Shown: positions 1 to 9,213, counted from the stretch's first letter. The stretch is DNA of 64,000 bases from an uncultured Vampirovibrio sp. (GCA_910579975.1 CAJTWU010000001.1:1-64000), one strand, 5' to 3'. Numbers and translations: made by a program. The notes: generated by a model not told the origin, from the letters alone.

Positions 1-34
1 GAGTGCGATATATGCTATAATACAGATATAAAAG

Positions 35-66
35 ACGCAACACAATACATATTGTGTTGCGTTTTT
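35..66. terminator. Bidirectional Rho-independent terminator
   Basis: A perfect 12-bp inverted repeat (35-46 with 51-62) has a 4-nt loop. It is followed by a T run on the plus strand, and by TCTTTT when read on the minus strand. It lies directly after the stop of the minus-strand glycosyltransferase operon and most likely ends that operon. Confidence 0.8.
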
Positions 67-68
67 CA

Positions 69-1055
69 TTATATAATTAGTGAAACTATTTTTTCTGTTG
101 CAATTTTGAGACAAGATAATTCTTTGCAAGTAATTTGTCTTCGTTCCCACAAACAAGGTTGCAGCGGACAGTTGCAATCAGCTTTTATTGCAACTACATT
201 GTCATTTTGTGGTATGAGTTTTTTATCGTCTGTTGAACCAAAAATTACATAAGTTTTTATTCCCATTGCAACTGCAATGTGTAATGGAGCAGAGTCTGAA
301 CATAAGAATTTTTCAGCGCTTGAAATTAGTTCAGCAAGTTCTTCAAGATTTTTTGTTTGCCCAAATAAATTCTCGTATTTTTCCGGTGGTACAAGTTTTT
401 GAATTGTTTCAATGCACTCTTTATCATCCGGTCCGCCGGCTAACAGAACTTTTTTACCTAAATCAGCAAGCTTCTCAATTACTTCTGCCCATTGTTCTGG
501 CTCAATCGTTTTAATCATGCCCTTTTGAACGCTAATTTTGCTGACTCCCGGATGTATTAGAACGCTGTTCTCAATTATCGGTTTCTTTTGGATACTTAAT
601 ATTGGAAGCTCTGTTCTAATATTAGTAATATATTTAGCCAAATCGTGATACATATAGACTGCATACTGATTTTTATTCAAATCAACAGCTTTTGTTAATA
701 AAATTTGGCTTAATTTTCCTGTATTATAACCATATTTTTCTTTTATAAATGTCAAAAAAAGAAAAATTGATATAAATTTATTTGAACCTGAGGAAATAAC
801 TAAATCATATTTACCTTGCCATATTTTGAATAATAGCTTCAAAAGTTCAGAATATTTATTTTTACCTTTGATGTTGGCAAAAAGGGTTTTATCTATAACA
901 TTGGTTAAACGAACAATTCCTCGACTGCGTTCTTCCAGCGCGAGGGTGATTTCTGAATTTGGAAATTGTTCTTTTACAGATAAAATTGTTGGTAAGAACA
1001 GTATTTCATCTCCTAATCCGCCAAAATTTATAAAGAGTATTCTTTTAGCTTGCAT
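69..1055 (-). CDS. Glycosyltransferase family 9 (heptosyltransferase-like)
   Basis: A 328-residue GT-B enzyme of the ADP-heptose:LPS heptosyltransferase family, expected to act at the cytoplasmic face of the inner membrane on surface glycans. The N-terminus has the family's nucleotide-fold opening (ILFINFGGLGDEILFLP). The C-terminal donor domain shows VLIHPG near residue 165, LLAGGPDD, and the family signature CSDSAPLHIAVAMG followed by VIFGSTD. The start has a GGAG site about 7 nt upstream and overlaps the end of the preceding gene by 28 bp, so it is the last gene of a four-gene minus-strand operon. Acceptor and donor cannot be assigned. Most of the protein is more divergent than in true WaaC/WaaF. 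Confidence 0.85.
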   Translation of the reverse strand: MQAKRILFINFGGLGDEILFLPTILSVKEQFPNSEITLALEERSRGIVRLTNVIDKTLFANIKGKNKYSELLKLLFKIWQGKYDLVISSGSNKFISIFLFLTFIKEKYGYNTGKLSQILLTKAVDLNKNQYAVYMYHDLAKYITNIRTELPILSIQKKPIIENSVLIHPGVSKISVQKGMIKTIEPEQWAEVIEKLADLGKKVLLAGGPDDKECIETIQKLVPPEKYENLFGQTKNLEELAELISSAEKFLCSDSAPLHIAVAMGIKTYVIFGSTDDKKLIPQNDNVVAIKADCNCPLQPCLWERRQITCKELSCLKIATEKIVSLII

Positions 1056-2602
1056 ATTATTTCTCCAAAAGGTCTTTCCCAGCTAATAGGGTCGTCTTGT
1101 TTAAATATTTCTATACTTTTATACCATGGAGTTGTTTTTGTGTCATTAAACCATCTCCAATCGGCTGCATAAGGAAGCATTAAGAATGTTTTTACGCCTA
1201 AAGCTCCGGCAAGATGGGCAACAGAAGTATCAACACTAATTACAACATCCATTGATTTTAAGGCTTTTGCAGTGTCATTGAAATTTTTGAAATCTTTAGC
1301 AAGATTAATCATCTGTGGATATCTGTCGTTGCCTTTTAGGGTATCTTGTACCTGAAAAGAATAAACCTGGATATTATCCATATTCAGAATATCTTCAAAA
1401 AGTTTTATATTAATTGTGCGGTTAATCATTGTTCTAATACCGGCACTGCCCGCTTCCCAGCATAATCCTGCTTTTAATTTGTTTGATTTGATTTCAGCGG
1501 GTTCAGCAGTTAAATATCCTTCGCTATATGGAATATGGTCAAAATCAATGTCTAAAATGTAAGCCAAATCAGTAATTCTAATTGATTGCATTTTCGGATT
1601 AATTTTATCGTGAGCAATAAATTCAATATCAGGATAATTATTTTTGAAAAGTTCCATTAAAGGTTCGCGTGTTGCGACGTAAACTTTTTTAACCTTTTTC
1701 TGAAGAATGGGTAAATATCTTATGAATTGAATATGGTCGCCAAAACCTTGTTCACAAACTACTACAATTTCGTCTTCAAATTTGTCTCCGATTTTAAAGG
1801 GATTTCCTTCCCTCTGGAAAAATAGTTTATAGCCTTCTTCAAACTTTTTTTGCGCAAGCAGACACATCCCATAAGAAACAATTGTGTTTTCGTCATTTGG
1901 GAAAGCTTTAAGCATTTTTTGATAATATTCTTCAGCTTCTAAATGTTTACCTTGTTTTTGAAGACTTACAGCCATATTATAATTAGCAGAAGGCTGTCCG
2001 AGTTCAGATGCGATTTTATAGCATTCAAAAGCTTGTTTGTCATCTGAATAGATTAATTCTTTCAAAAAACCTAACTGGAACCAGAATGAAGGAGCTTCAT
2101 GATGTTCTTTCAGGTAATTAACACACATTATCTCTGCTTCTGCAAGCTTGCCTGAGTATGTCAATGACTTAATCATAGCAAGCACTGACTCGGGATTTTC
2201 AGGATAAAGCTTATGCATTTTTGCAGAATATTCAATCGCTTTTTTATAATTTCTGGTTCCAAAAAGACTATTGATTAGTTTTGTATAAATTTCTGCTGTT
2301 TCGCCTAATTGGAGCGCATGTTCAAGGATTTCAGATGCTTGAACAAATTTACCGCGCTGATACTCACAAAAACCAAGTGCAGAAACGGTTCCCAGAGTTT
2401 CTTTGATTTGACATGCTTTTTGTAAATATACGCTTGCTTTCTCAAAGTCACCAAGATTTACATAAAATAAACCAAATGCTGACAAAATAGGTCCGTTTTC
2501 AGGATTTTGTTCAAGAAGACTTTTGTATATTTTTTCTGCTTCTTCAAAATTTCCTTTTTGGGTAAGTAAGATTGCTTTATTTAATAATGCTAAATCAATC
2601 AT
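1028..2602 (-). CDS. TPR-repeat protein with GT9-like C-terminal domain
   Basis: A 524-residue two-part protein. Residues about 1-260 are tandem tetratricopeptide repeats (KGNFEEAEKIYKSLLEQNP and further copies). Residues about 275-520 are a GT9-like domain with CEQGFGDHIQFIRYLP and the late motif TSVAHLAGALGVKTF followed by PYAADWRW. This TPR plus GT9 architecture is common in Cyanobacteria and Proteobacteria and is usually linked to glycosylation of surface proteins or polysaccharide. The ATG overlaps the TGA of yggT (ATGA), giving translational coupling. The 3' end overlaps the next GT9 gene. A role in O-glycosylation, for example of flagellin, is possible but only inferred from the presence of flagellar genes in the window. 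Confidence 0.8.
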   Translation of the reverse strand: MIDLALLNKAILLTQKGNFEEAEKIYKSLLEQNPENGPILSAFGLFYVNLGDFEKASVYLQKACQIKETLGTVSALGFCEYQRGKFVQASEILEHALQLGETAEIYTKLINSLFGTRNYKKAIEYSAKMHKLYPENPESVLAMIKSLTYSGKLAEAEIMCVNYLKEHHEAPSFWFQLGFLKELIYSDDKQAFECYKIASELGQPSANYNMAVSLQKQGKHLEAEEYYQKMLKAFPNDENTIVSYGMCLLAQKKFEEGYKLFFQREGNPFKIGDKFEDEIVVVCEQGFGDHIQFIRYLPILQKKVKKVYVATREPLMELFKNNYPDIEFIAHDKINPKMQSIRITDLAYILDIDFDHIPYSEGYLTAEPAEIKSNKLKAGLCWEAGSAGIRTMINRTINIKLFEDILNMDNIQVYSFQVQDTLKGNDRYPQMINLAKDFKNFNDTAKALKSMDVVISVDTSVAHLAGALGVKTFLMLPYAADWRWFNDTKTTPWYKSIEIFKQDDPISWERPFGEIICKLKEYSL

Positions 2603-2874
2603 AATCCCAAACTACCAAGAATATTTAATACAAGTCCTTGCACAAGCTGTAAAACAATAAATGCAAGAATTGGAGAAATATCAAGCATACCGCCGATTGG
2701 TGGAATAATATTTCTGAAAATATTCAAAAACGGATCTGTTATTGATTTTAACCAAGCATAAGGCTGCGCATACCAATCAATTGTACGTATCCATGTTAAA
2801 AATATTCTGATAATTAATAGCAGATAATAGAAATAGAATAATAAATCTACTAGTCTTGAAATTTGTCCTTGCAT
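2599..2874 (-). CDS. YggT family membrane protein
   Basis: A 91-residue integral membrane protein with two hydrophobic helices (about residues 5-27 and 66-88) around a conserved middle with the family-like WIRTIDW and DPFLNIFRNIIPP. The family is widespread in Cyanobacteria and plastids, where it has been linked to osmotic stress and nucleoid or division organisation; biochemical function is unknown. I chose the ATG at 2874 rather than an upstream in-frame codon because an AGGAG sequence sits about 5 nt before it and the protein then begins at the usual family position. It lies 8 nt downstream of mtnP and overlaps the TPR-glycosyltransferase start. Confidence 0.85.
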   Translation of the reverse strand: MQGQISRLVDLLFYFYYLLLIIRIFLTWIRTIDWYAQPYAWLKSITDPFLNIFRNIIPPIGGMLDISPILAFIVLQLVQGLVLNILGSLGL

Positions 2875-2882
2875 TTTTTCTC

Positions 2883-3680
2883 CTATAGTTGTGAGCTTGA
2901 TTTTGTATTTGGACAAGCACAATTATTATTTTGAGCAGGAATTCTTTCAATCATTGTGAATAACAATTTTTTCAAGTTATCAAGATTGTTATTGAATACT
3001 TGAATAACTTCGTGATGTGAAACAGGTGGAACATCTCCTACCAAGCCGGCATCATAATCAGTAATCAAAGAAATATTAAGAGGACACATATCCATTTCTT
3101 TAACCAGATAAGCTTCAGGGAAAGCAGTCATGTTGATTACTTCCCAGCCTTGATTTGTAAAGAATTTTGACTCTGCTTTAGTTGAAAATCTTGGACCGTT
3201 AATTACAACAACAGTACCTGTTTCGTGAACTGTAATACCAAGTTCGCGAGCGGTATCAACTGCAAGTTTTCTTAGTTCAGGACAATATGTTTCAGCCGCA
3301 GACGGGTGTGTAACAATAGGTCCTTCAAAGAAAGTTGTTTTTCTTCCATCGGTCCAGTCAACAAACTGGTCACATATTACGAAATGTCCCGGTTCAACGT
3401 GTTTTTGTAAGCTTCCTGCTGCGCAAGGAGAGATTACTCTTGTGCAACCAACTTCTTTCATTGCCCAAACATTTGCACGATAGTTAATCAAATGCGGCAA
3501 GATAGTGTGGCTTCTTCCATGACGCGGCATAAATGCAACTTTGTGCTCGCCGATTTTACCGATGAATAAACTATCAGAAGGCATTCCATATGGGGTTTCA
3601 ACTTTTACTTCTTTAATATCTTCTAAAAATTTGTAAAATCCTGAACCGCCGAATACACCGATATCTGCCAATTTTTCCAT
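2883..3680 (-). CDS. mtnP: S-methyl-5'-thioadenosine phosphorylase
   Basis: A 265-residue purine nucleoside phosphorylase of the MTAP branch, which phosphorolyses methylthioadenosine to adenine and 5-methylthioribose-1-phosphate in the methionine salvage pathway. Visible motifs are GGSGFY at residue 10, the phosphate-binding PRHGRSHTILPH near 52, NYRAN, GPRFSTKAES near 165, NMTAFPEA and ITDYDAG. The start is preceded by AAAGGAAT. It is first in the operon with yggT and the two glycosyltransferases. Whether the substrate is strictly methylthioadenosine or also inosine-type nucleosides cannot be settled from sequence, but the length and motif set fit MTAP. Confidence 0.92.
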   Translation of the reverse strand: MEKLADIGVFGGSGFYKFLEDIKEVKVETPYGMPSDSLFIGKIGEHKVAFMPRHGRSHTILPHLINYRANVWAMKEVGCTRVISPCAAGSLQKHVEPGHFVICDQFVDWTDGRKTTFFEGPIVTHPSAAETYCPELRKLAVDTARELGITVHETGTVVVINGPRFSTKAESKFFTNQGWEVINMTAFPEAYLVKEMDMCPLNISLITDYDAGLVGDVPPVSHHEVIQVFNNNLDNLKKLLFTMIERIPAQNNNCACPNTKSSSQL

Positions 3681-3736
3681 TTGATTATTCCTTTCTTTTT
3701 TGTAATTTTAATCTATTTTAGCATGAAATAAATTTG

Positions 3737-3745
3737 TGGTAAAAT
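3737..3745 (+). promoter_or_regulatory. Extended -10 promoter for the 3752 gene (leaderless)
   Basis: TGGTAAAAT is an extended -10 element ending at 3745. The ATG at 3752 is 6 nt further on, about where transcription should begin, and there is no Shine-Dalgarno sequence. This selects the ATG at 3752 over the one at 3746. Confidence 0.5.
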
Positions 3746-3751
3746 ATGTTT

Positions 3752-4519
3752 ATGAAAAATAAGCTTTTTGGTGTTTTATTTATGTTCTTTGCACTCACGG
3801 CTTCTGTTATGGCTGAAGATTTGAGGTTTGTGCAAGTTGATGGTTTGGGATATTCTTCCGGAGAGAACTTAGATAAAATAATTAACGAAGTGAATAGGTT
3901 AAAAGATGTTTCCTTTGTTGTGTTTAGCGGGAATAATATTTCAAAACCCGATAAAACTTCTTTGGAGGCTTTTCTTAAAGATGTAAAAAAATTTAACTAT
4001 CCCGTTTATATAGTTCTTGGGCAAAAGGATGTTAATAAGCCAAAAGGCTTGTCAAAGGCTGATTATATAAAACTTCTAAGTAAAAATATTCGTACTCATA
4101 AAAAAATAGATAATCCAAATTATGTTTTCGAGAAAAAAGGAGTTGTTTTTATAGTACTTGACGGTTCAAAAGAGGTTATTCCTACTTCTATGGGTTATTA
4201 TAAGCCTGATGTTGTTAATTGGCTTGACCAGCAGTTAGCTTTTAATCAAGATAAAAATGTTATAATTTTACAGCATTATCCGATTATTCCTCCTTGTGAA
4301 AAAGAAAGCAGATATACTGCAAAACCTGAAAACTATTTGAGGGTTCTTGCAAAGCACAAGAATGTTAAGGCTATTGTATCAGGACATTTCGGGGTTAACA
4401 AAGAAATGGACTATAAAGGTATAAAACATATTTCAACTGCAGATGCTCCTGTTTATAGAATAATAGATGTTTTGGATTGTACTGGAGAAAATCCTGAATT
4501 TTGGTCTATTATTAAATAA
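3752..4519 (+). CDS. Secreted calcineurin-like metallophosphoesterase, degenerate
   Basis: A 255-residue protein with a signal peptide (hydrophobic run ending around AMA-like SVMAED near residue 20). The core has the layout of a calcineurin-like phosphoesterase: VVFSGNNI near residue 50 (family GDNV), YIVLGQKDV near 85 (family GNHD), ILQHYPIIPP near 170 (family HHP) and VSGHFGVN near 210 (family GHxH). Several metal ligands are changed: GNHD is GQKD and the first DxH is not evident. It may therefore be inactive or have altered metal binding. It is a single transcription unit ahead of the TPR-GGDEF cluster, with its own leaderless-type promoter. Confidence 0.65.
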   Translation: MKNKLFGVLFMFFALTASVMAEDLRFVQVDGLGYSSGENLDKIINEVNRLKDVSFVVFSGNNISKPDKTSLEAFLKDVKKFNYPVYIVLGQKDVNKPKGLSKADYIKLLSKNIRTHKKIDNPNYVFEKKGVVFIVLDGSKEVIPTSMGYYKPDVVNWLDQQLAFNQDKNVIILQHYPIIPPCEKESRYTAKPENYLRVLAKHKNVKAIVSGHFGVNKEMDYKGIKHISTADAPVYRIIDVLDCTGENPEFWSIIK

Positions 4520-4540
4520 ATTCCATTATATCTAAAGTCA

Positions 4541-4549
4541 TGATATAAT
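4541..4549 (+). promoter_or_regulatory. Extended -10 promoter for the TPR gene (leaderless)
   Basis: TGATATAAT occupies 4541-4549 and the ATG of the TPR gene is at 4558, 8 nt later, with no ribosome-binding site between. A leaderless transcript is inferred for the operon that continues through the GGDEF, tsaE and tsaB genes. Confidence 0.6.
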
Positions 4550-4557
4550 TCTTAACT

Positions 4558-5613
4558 ATGAAGCGTTTCTTTAGAAAGATATTCCCATTACTATTTGTAT
4601 TGGCTCTTGCAGCAGCCGGATATTTTTATCAGGACTGGTTTAAAGAACAGTATCGCCATGCAAAAGGCACTTATTATATTTATAAAGGTGATCAGGCTTA
4701 TGCTGCCGATAATATGGGAAAAACACTTGATTATTATCTTGCGGGTCTTGATTTATACCCTCAACACTATGAAGCGTGGTTCAATTTAGGAAATATTTAC
4801 GCTGTACATGAAGATTATTATTCAGCTGTGGATGCTTACGAGCACGCTATAAAAGCTAATCCTAATTTTGTAATGGCACGTATGAATTTAGGGATTGTTT
4901 ATTCAGAAGATTTGGGTTTCTTTGATGAGGCAATAGAACAATTTGACATTGTTCCTACAATAAAATTATTTAAACTCTGGATACCTTTTGTATATTCTAA
5001 TATTAAAAGTGTTGATACAAATCGCGGTAATGCGTTTTTTAATAAAGGTGTTGCATTTCGACAAAAAGCTTTATATTTACCTCTTGAAAAACAGTATCTT
5101 GCTTATGAGTATTTAGGTGAAGCAATTAAGGCTTATACAAAAGCGACAAAATTTATTAAAAAAGGTTATGATATTTATTATAACAGAGCTGTAGCACATC
5201 ATTTACGCGGTGAGTACAGAGAAGCCGGACTTGATTACTGTAAAGCTATTGATATTGAGCCAATGAACTTTGAGGCACATTATAATCTTGCTGTATTATT
5301 ACGTAGTCTGCATCGTGACCGTGAGTCGATTGCCGAGCTTGAAAAGGCTGCCATTTTGATTTCTGAAAACCCTACTTCATCAGCAGTTCAAACAACTTAT
5401 ATTTTTAATCTCTTAAATGAAGTTACCAGAAGGTTTATTACAAGAGAAGATTATTTTACTGAAAAACTTACAGATGAGCCTGTTGGGAGTCTAAATAACA
5501 GTTACACATATGTTAACGGTAAAATTGTTGCGGATGATGAGTTTGATAAAGCAATGGAGAAAAATTTCAGAACTTGTGCCGGATTTAGTTATTTTAATGA
5601 GGAAGATGAGTAA
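4558..5613 (+). CDS. Membrane-anchored TPR-repeat protein
   Basis: A 351-residue protein with an N-terminal hydrophobic segment (residues about 7-24, FPLLFVLALAAAGYFYQDW), which is a signal anchor, followed by tetratricopeptide repeats. Repeat-like units begin near residues 50, 72 (HYEAWFNLGNIYAVHEDY), 105, 195 and 230 (EPMNFEAHYNLAVLLR). The mature part should face the periplasm and act as a protein-protein scaffold. Its TAA overlaps the ATG of the diguanylate cyclase gene by one base, so the two are translationally coupled. No enzyme domain is visible. Confidence 0.75.
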   Translation: MKRFFRKIFPLLFVLALAAAGYFYQDWFKEQYRHAKGTYYIYKGDQAYAADNMGKTLDYYLAGLDLYPQHYEAWFNLGNIYAVHEDYYSAVDAYEHAIKANPNFVMARMNLGIVYSEDLGFFDEAIEQFDIVPTIKLFKLWIPFVYSNIKSVDTNRGNAFFNKGVAFRQKALYLPLEKQYLAYEYLGEAIKAYTKATKFIKKGYDIYYNRAVAHHLRGEYREAGLDYCKAIDIEPMNFEAHYNLAVLLRSLHRDRESIAELEKAAILISENPTSSAVQTTYIFNLLNEVTRRFITREDYFTEKLTDEPVGSLNNSYTYVNGKIVADDEFDKAMEKNFRTCAGFSYFNEEDE

Positions 5614-7010
5614 TGAATGACCAATTACACTTCTTGGCAAAAACAGCTGATATTTTAATAAAAGAATTAGATGCTTATGAACTGGTAAACGAGTTAAAAG
5701 ACGTAATTAATACTTATATTAATTTACGTGATTTGAATATCTATGTTTTTGACCCAAATACTTCAACTCTTAGAAATTACGCTCAAAACTGGTGTGTAAT
5801 TGATGAGGTTCTGCAATGTGATATTAAAAATAATATTTATCACGCATACGAAGAAATCCATGGAAATGATTTTGTAATAAATAATAAAGCGTTCAAACTT
5901 CCTCAAACTATTGGTGAAATTAGTTTTAAAATTGACTCAATTTTTATGCCTATTGTTAAAAACAGTATGGTTTTTGGTATAATAGAACTTGTTTTTGCTG
6001 AAAACACTTCTATTGATATGCAAAACCTGTTTTTAATGAAAATTCTTGGAACACAGATTTCTCTTAAACTCCAAAATATTGTTCTTAATGAGCAATCACA
6101 AATAAATGTTGAGTTCCATGATTCAATGAAAAACATTGCAAAAATTATTGAAACACAATACGAAATCAACTATATTGTTCCTCTGATTGGTGAAATGCTG
6201 GATAGATTTATTTCAGACCATTTGATTTATGTGTTTTTAAAACAAGGCGGGGAATTTTCACTGGTTTGGCCTAAGGCTTGTAATGATGAGCGCGTTTTTG
6301 ATGTATTAAAGCAATTGGATAATGACTATGACTATATCTTAACAAATGATGATAAAATAGGTGCATTTCCTCTTGTTTCAGAAGATGAGGTTACGGGCTG
6401 TATTGTAGCAAGAAGTATGATTGAAAAGCTTTCAAAACGAGATATTGATTATCTTGAACAGCTTACAAGACAAGCTGCTGCAACTATTAATAGAGCAAAT
6501 ACGTATTCAACTATTTTGCAGTATGCAACATTAGATGCTTTGACTAATTTAAATAACCGTCGTCAATTTGAAACCCGTTTGGGTCAGGAAATTTCGATTA
6601 CCAAACGTCAAAACAATCCTTTATGTGCAATGATGGTTGATATTGATTTCTTTAAAAAAGTTAATGATACTTATGGTCATGCAGCCGGAGATGAAGTTTT
6701 AAGGACTGTTGCAGCAATTATTAAAGAACAGCTTCGTGAATCTGATATACCCGCTCGTTATGGCGGAGAAGAGTTTGCAGTACTTTTACCTTTTACAAAA
6801 ATTGAAGAAGCTCAGATTGTGGGTGAGCGTCTTAGAAAAGCAGTTGAGGCACATCCTGTAAGAGTTGATAATGTGGATATTGCTGTTACAATTAGTATGG
6901 GATTAGCTGAATATAATCGTGAAGAAACGGGTGAAGAACTGTTTGAAAGAGCGGATAAGGCTTTATATGAAGCTAAGAAAAACGGACGAAATCAGGTGAG
7001 AACATATTAA
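5613..7010 (+). CDS. Diguanylate cyclase with GAF-like sensor region
   Basis: A 465-residue cytoplasmic protein making cyclic di-GMP from two GTP. Residues about 1-300 look like one or two GAF-type sensor regions. Residues about 305-465 form a complete GGDEF domain: DALTNLNNRRQFE, MMVDIDFFKKVNDTYGHAAGD, the active-site loop RYGGEEFAVLLP near 383, and ADKALYEAKKNGRNQV at the end. An RxxD inhibitory site (RESD) stands five residues before GGEEF, so product feedback is likely. It is coupled to the upstream TPR gene and overlaps tsaE by one base. c-di-GMP normally governs motility and adhesion; this window has flagellar and pilus loci as possible targets. Confidence 0.9.
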   Translation: MNDQLHFLAKTADILIKELDAYELVNELKDVINTYINLRDLNIYVFDPNTSTLRNYAQNWCVIDEVLQCDIKNNIYHAYEEIHGNDFVINNKAFKLPQTIGEISFKIDSIFMPIVKNSMVFGIIELVFAENTSIDMQNLFLMKILGTQISLKLQNIVLNEQSQINVEFHDSMKNIAKIIETQYEINYIVPLIGEMLDRFISDHLIYVFLKQGGEFSLVWPKACNDERVFDVLKQLDNDYDYILTNDDKIGAFPLVSEDEVTGCIVARSMIEKLSKRDIDYLEQLTRQAAATINRANTYSTILQYATLDALTNLNNRRQFETRLGQEISITKRQNNPLCAMMVDIDFFKKVNDTYGHAAGDEVLRTVAAIIKEQLRESDIPARYGGEEFAVLLPFTKIEEAQIVGERLRKAVEAHPVRVDNVDIAVTISMGLAEYNREETGEELFERADKALYEAKKNGRNQVRTY

Positions 7011-7480
7011 TGAATAATTTTGTAAAAAAATGCAAAACATTAGAAGATACTAAGCTTTTAGCTCAGAAATTTGCAAATATTGTTAAAGATAAAGGCTGTT
7101 TTGTTAACCTTTTTGGAGAAATCGGAGCCGGTAAAACAGCGCTTGTAAGACTTACGGCAGAAGCTCTGGGTGTCAAAGAAAAAGTGACAAGTCCAAGTTT
7201 TGTTATCCTGAATGAATACCATAGTGCTTCAATTCCTGTTTATCATTTTGATTTATACAGATTAGAACATTCAGGAATTTCAACTATTACCGATGAATTA
7301 AGAGAGTATTCTGAAGGTAAAAAAATTACTTTTGTTGAATGGGCGGAGTTTTCTCAAGGTGAGTTACCGTTTGAAAGAATTGAAATTAGTGTTACGTACG
7401 ATGATGACGATACTCGTAATTATGAGTTTAAATCAATCGGTGAAAAAAATAATTACGTTATAGAAGGGCTGAAAAATTGA
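7010..7480 (+). CDS. tsaE: tRNA threonylcarbamoyladenosine biosynthesis ATPase TsaE
   Basis: A 156-residue P-loop protein that works with TsaB and TsaD in making the universal t6A37 modification of ANN-decoding tRNAs. Walker A is FGEIGAGKTALVR near residue 35, followed by TSPSFVILNEYH and the YHFDLYRLE signature, then FVEWAEF near 110. Length is normal. The ATG overlaps the TAA of the GGDEF gene, and the TGA overlaps the start of tsaB, so tsaE and tsaB form a tight pair; tsaD is not in this window. Confidence 0.93.
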   Translation: MNNFVKKCKTLEDTKLLAQKFANIVKDKGCFVNLFGEIGAGKTALVRLTAEALGVKEKVTSPSFVILNEYHSASIPVYHFDLYRLEHSGISTITDELREYSEGKKITFVEWAEFSQGELPFERIEISVTYDDDDTRNYEFKSIGEKNNYVIEGLKN

Positions 7481-8100
7481 AAATGCTTTCTTTTGATACC
7501 TGTTTAGATAAGACTTATGTCACACTTTATAACGGGGAATGTTTTAAAAACAAAATAATTGTTTCAACGGGAGAAAATTACCATTCTGCTTATTTGATTT
7601 CAACAATTGTTGAAATGTTAAAAGAGGCCGGCATGACTCCTAAGGATTTAGATTGTATTTCAATCGATATCGGACCGGGCAGCTTTACCGGTATAAGAGC
7701 TTGTACAACTGTTGCAAGAATGCTTGCACAACAACTCGATATTAAGGCTGTTGGTGTATCATCTCTTGAAATTCTTTCAAAAATTCAGGGGGGAAATGAC
7801 TTGGTAGCTCTTGATGCCCGAAAAAATAAAGCTTATGTTTACGATGGCAAAATTCTGGGTGCTGTTGAATTAGAAGAAGTGGATAAAATAGTTAAAGGAA
7901 GACGTTTAATCACTGATAATAGTCTTTTTGCGCGTTTCAGCGCGTTGACTGATGATATAATTTCATATCAGCAGAATGAATACCAGCTTGGTGAAATTCT
8001 TGCTAAATTAGCTTTAGAAAAAATAGATAAGGGAGAAAATACAGACTGGCGTAATCTTAAACCACTGTATATCCAGCCGCCGCCTGTGTTTGGCAGATAA
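7477..8100 (+). CDS. tsaB: tRNA threonylcarbamoyladenosine biosynthesis protein TsaB
   Basis: A 207-residue ASKHA-fold protein, the partner and stabiliser of TsaD in t6A synthesis. It opens LSFDTCLDKTYVTLY and carries the family's IDIGPGSFTGIRA motif near residue 65. Compared with full-length TsaB the C-terminal half is somewhat short. I favour a TTG start at 7477, because AAGGG lies about 9 nt upstream and the protein then starts MKMLSFDT like its relatives; an ATG at 7483 is the alternative. It is immediately followed by anmK. Confidence 0.9.
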   Translation: MKMLSFDTCLDKTYVTLYNGECFKNKIIVSTGENYHSAYLISTIVEMLKEAGMTPKDLDCISIDIGPGSFTGIRACTTVARMLAQQLDIKAVGVSSLEILSKIQGGNDLVALDARKNKAYVYDGKILGAVELEEVDKIVKGRRLITDNSLFARFSALTDDIISYQQNEYQLGEILAKLALEKIDKGENTDWRNLKPLYIQPPPVFGR

Positions 8101-9213
8101 ATGAAAGAAACAAAACAAATAATAGCTCTAATGTCCGGTACATCCTGTGACTCAATTGACGCAGGGCTTTGTGAGGTATATCCTGATTTATCTTGTAAGC
8201 TGATTAAGGGGATTAATCATCCTTATCCGGACCATATACGTGCAAAGATTTTTTCTGCTTTTAGAGGCGATATCAATATAAAAGAACTTTGCCAGCTTAA
8301 TTTTGCTGTTGGCAAATGTTTTGCGGAGGCTGCTAATATTCTTATCGGTGAATTTGGTAAACCTGATTTTATCTCAAGTCATGGACAAACGGTTTATCAT
8401 TATCCGTTCGATGAAAAACTGGATAATATTTCATTAAAAAGTACTTTGCAAATAGGTGAAAGTGCTGTTATAGCACGTGAAACAGACTGTATGGTGATTT
8501 CAAATTATCGTGAAAAAGATATCGCATACGGCGGTCAAGGCGCACCATTAGTATGTTTTGCTGATGAAAAGTGGTTTAAAAATTCTCTTGTACAGAATAT
8601 TGGCGGGATATCAAACGTAACTGTTGTTTCAGATAATTGTGATACTTTTGGCTTTGATACAGGCTGCGGTAATATAATGATTGATTATTGTGCGCAGAAA
8701 TTCTTTGGACAAAAATATGACAAGGATGGTGAAATTGCAGCGGCTGGAACTATTTGTGACAATTGGCTGGATTGTCTTTTGCAAGATGAATATTACTTCT
8801 TGCCTCCTCCTAAAACAACCGGACGCGAGTATTTTTCAACTAAATATATTGAAAATATTCTGAAAATTGCTCCATCGGAGCCACAAGATATTATTGCCAC
8901 ATTAACAGCTTTGACTGCAAAAACTATAGCGCAGGCTTATGAAAGATTTATTTATCCATCTGTAAGTACTGATACTGTTGTAATAGGCGGAGGCGGAGCT
9001 TACAATAAAACTATGATGAAGTTTTTGAGAAATTATCTTCCTAAACGAATAAGTCTCAAAACGCATGAGGATTATGGTATTTCAAATAACTATAAAGAAG
9101 TTATGGCATTTGCTCTATTAGGGTATTGTAATTTCTATAATATTCCAAATAATTTGCCTTGCTGTACAGGTGCTGAAAAACGCATTGTACTTGGAAAGGC
9201 GGTAACACCTTGA
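8101..9213 (+). CDS. anmK: Anhydro-N-acetylmuramic acid kinase
   Basis: A 370-residue sugar kinase that opens and phosphorylates 1,6-anhydro-MurNAc to MurNAc-6-phosphate in cell-wall recycling. Signature stretches are MSGTSCDSIDAGLCEV near residue 10, SSHGQTVYH near 95, QIGESAVIARET, the DFR-type loop (VISNYREKDIAYGGQGAPLV), NIGGISN, FDTGCGNIMID and VVIGGGGAYN. It starts right after the tsaB stop, and its TGA overlaps the next start (TGATG). A Gram-negative type wall with peptidoglycan recycling is implied. Confidence 0.94.
   Translation: MKETKQIIALMSGTSCDSIDAGLCEVYPDLSCKLIKGINHPYPDHIRAKIFSAFRGDINIKELCQLNFAVGKCFAEAANILIGEFGKPDFISSHGQTVYHYPFDEKLDNISLKSTLQIGESAVIARETDCMVISNYREKDIAYGGQGAPLVCFADEKWFKNSLVQNIGGISNVTVVSDNCDTFGFDTGCGNIMIDYCAQKFFGQKYDKDGEIAAAGTICDNWLDCLLQDEYYFLPPPKTTGREYFSTKYIENILKIAPSEPQDIIATLTALTAKTIAQAYERFIYPSVSTDTVVIGGGGAYNKTMMKFLRNYLPKRISLKTHEDYGISNNYKEVMAFALLGYCNFYNIPNNLPCCTGAEKRIVLGKAVTP

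Noticed and set aside
13..21. Extended -10 sequence TGCTATAAT pointing right
   Set aside because: It runs at once into the terminator at 35-66 with no gene downstream on that strand; chance or part of a unit outside the window.
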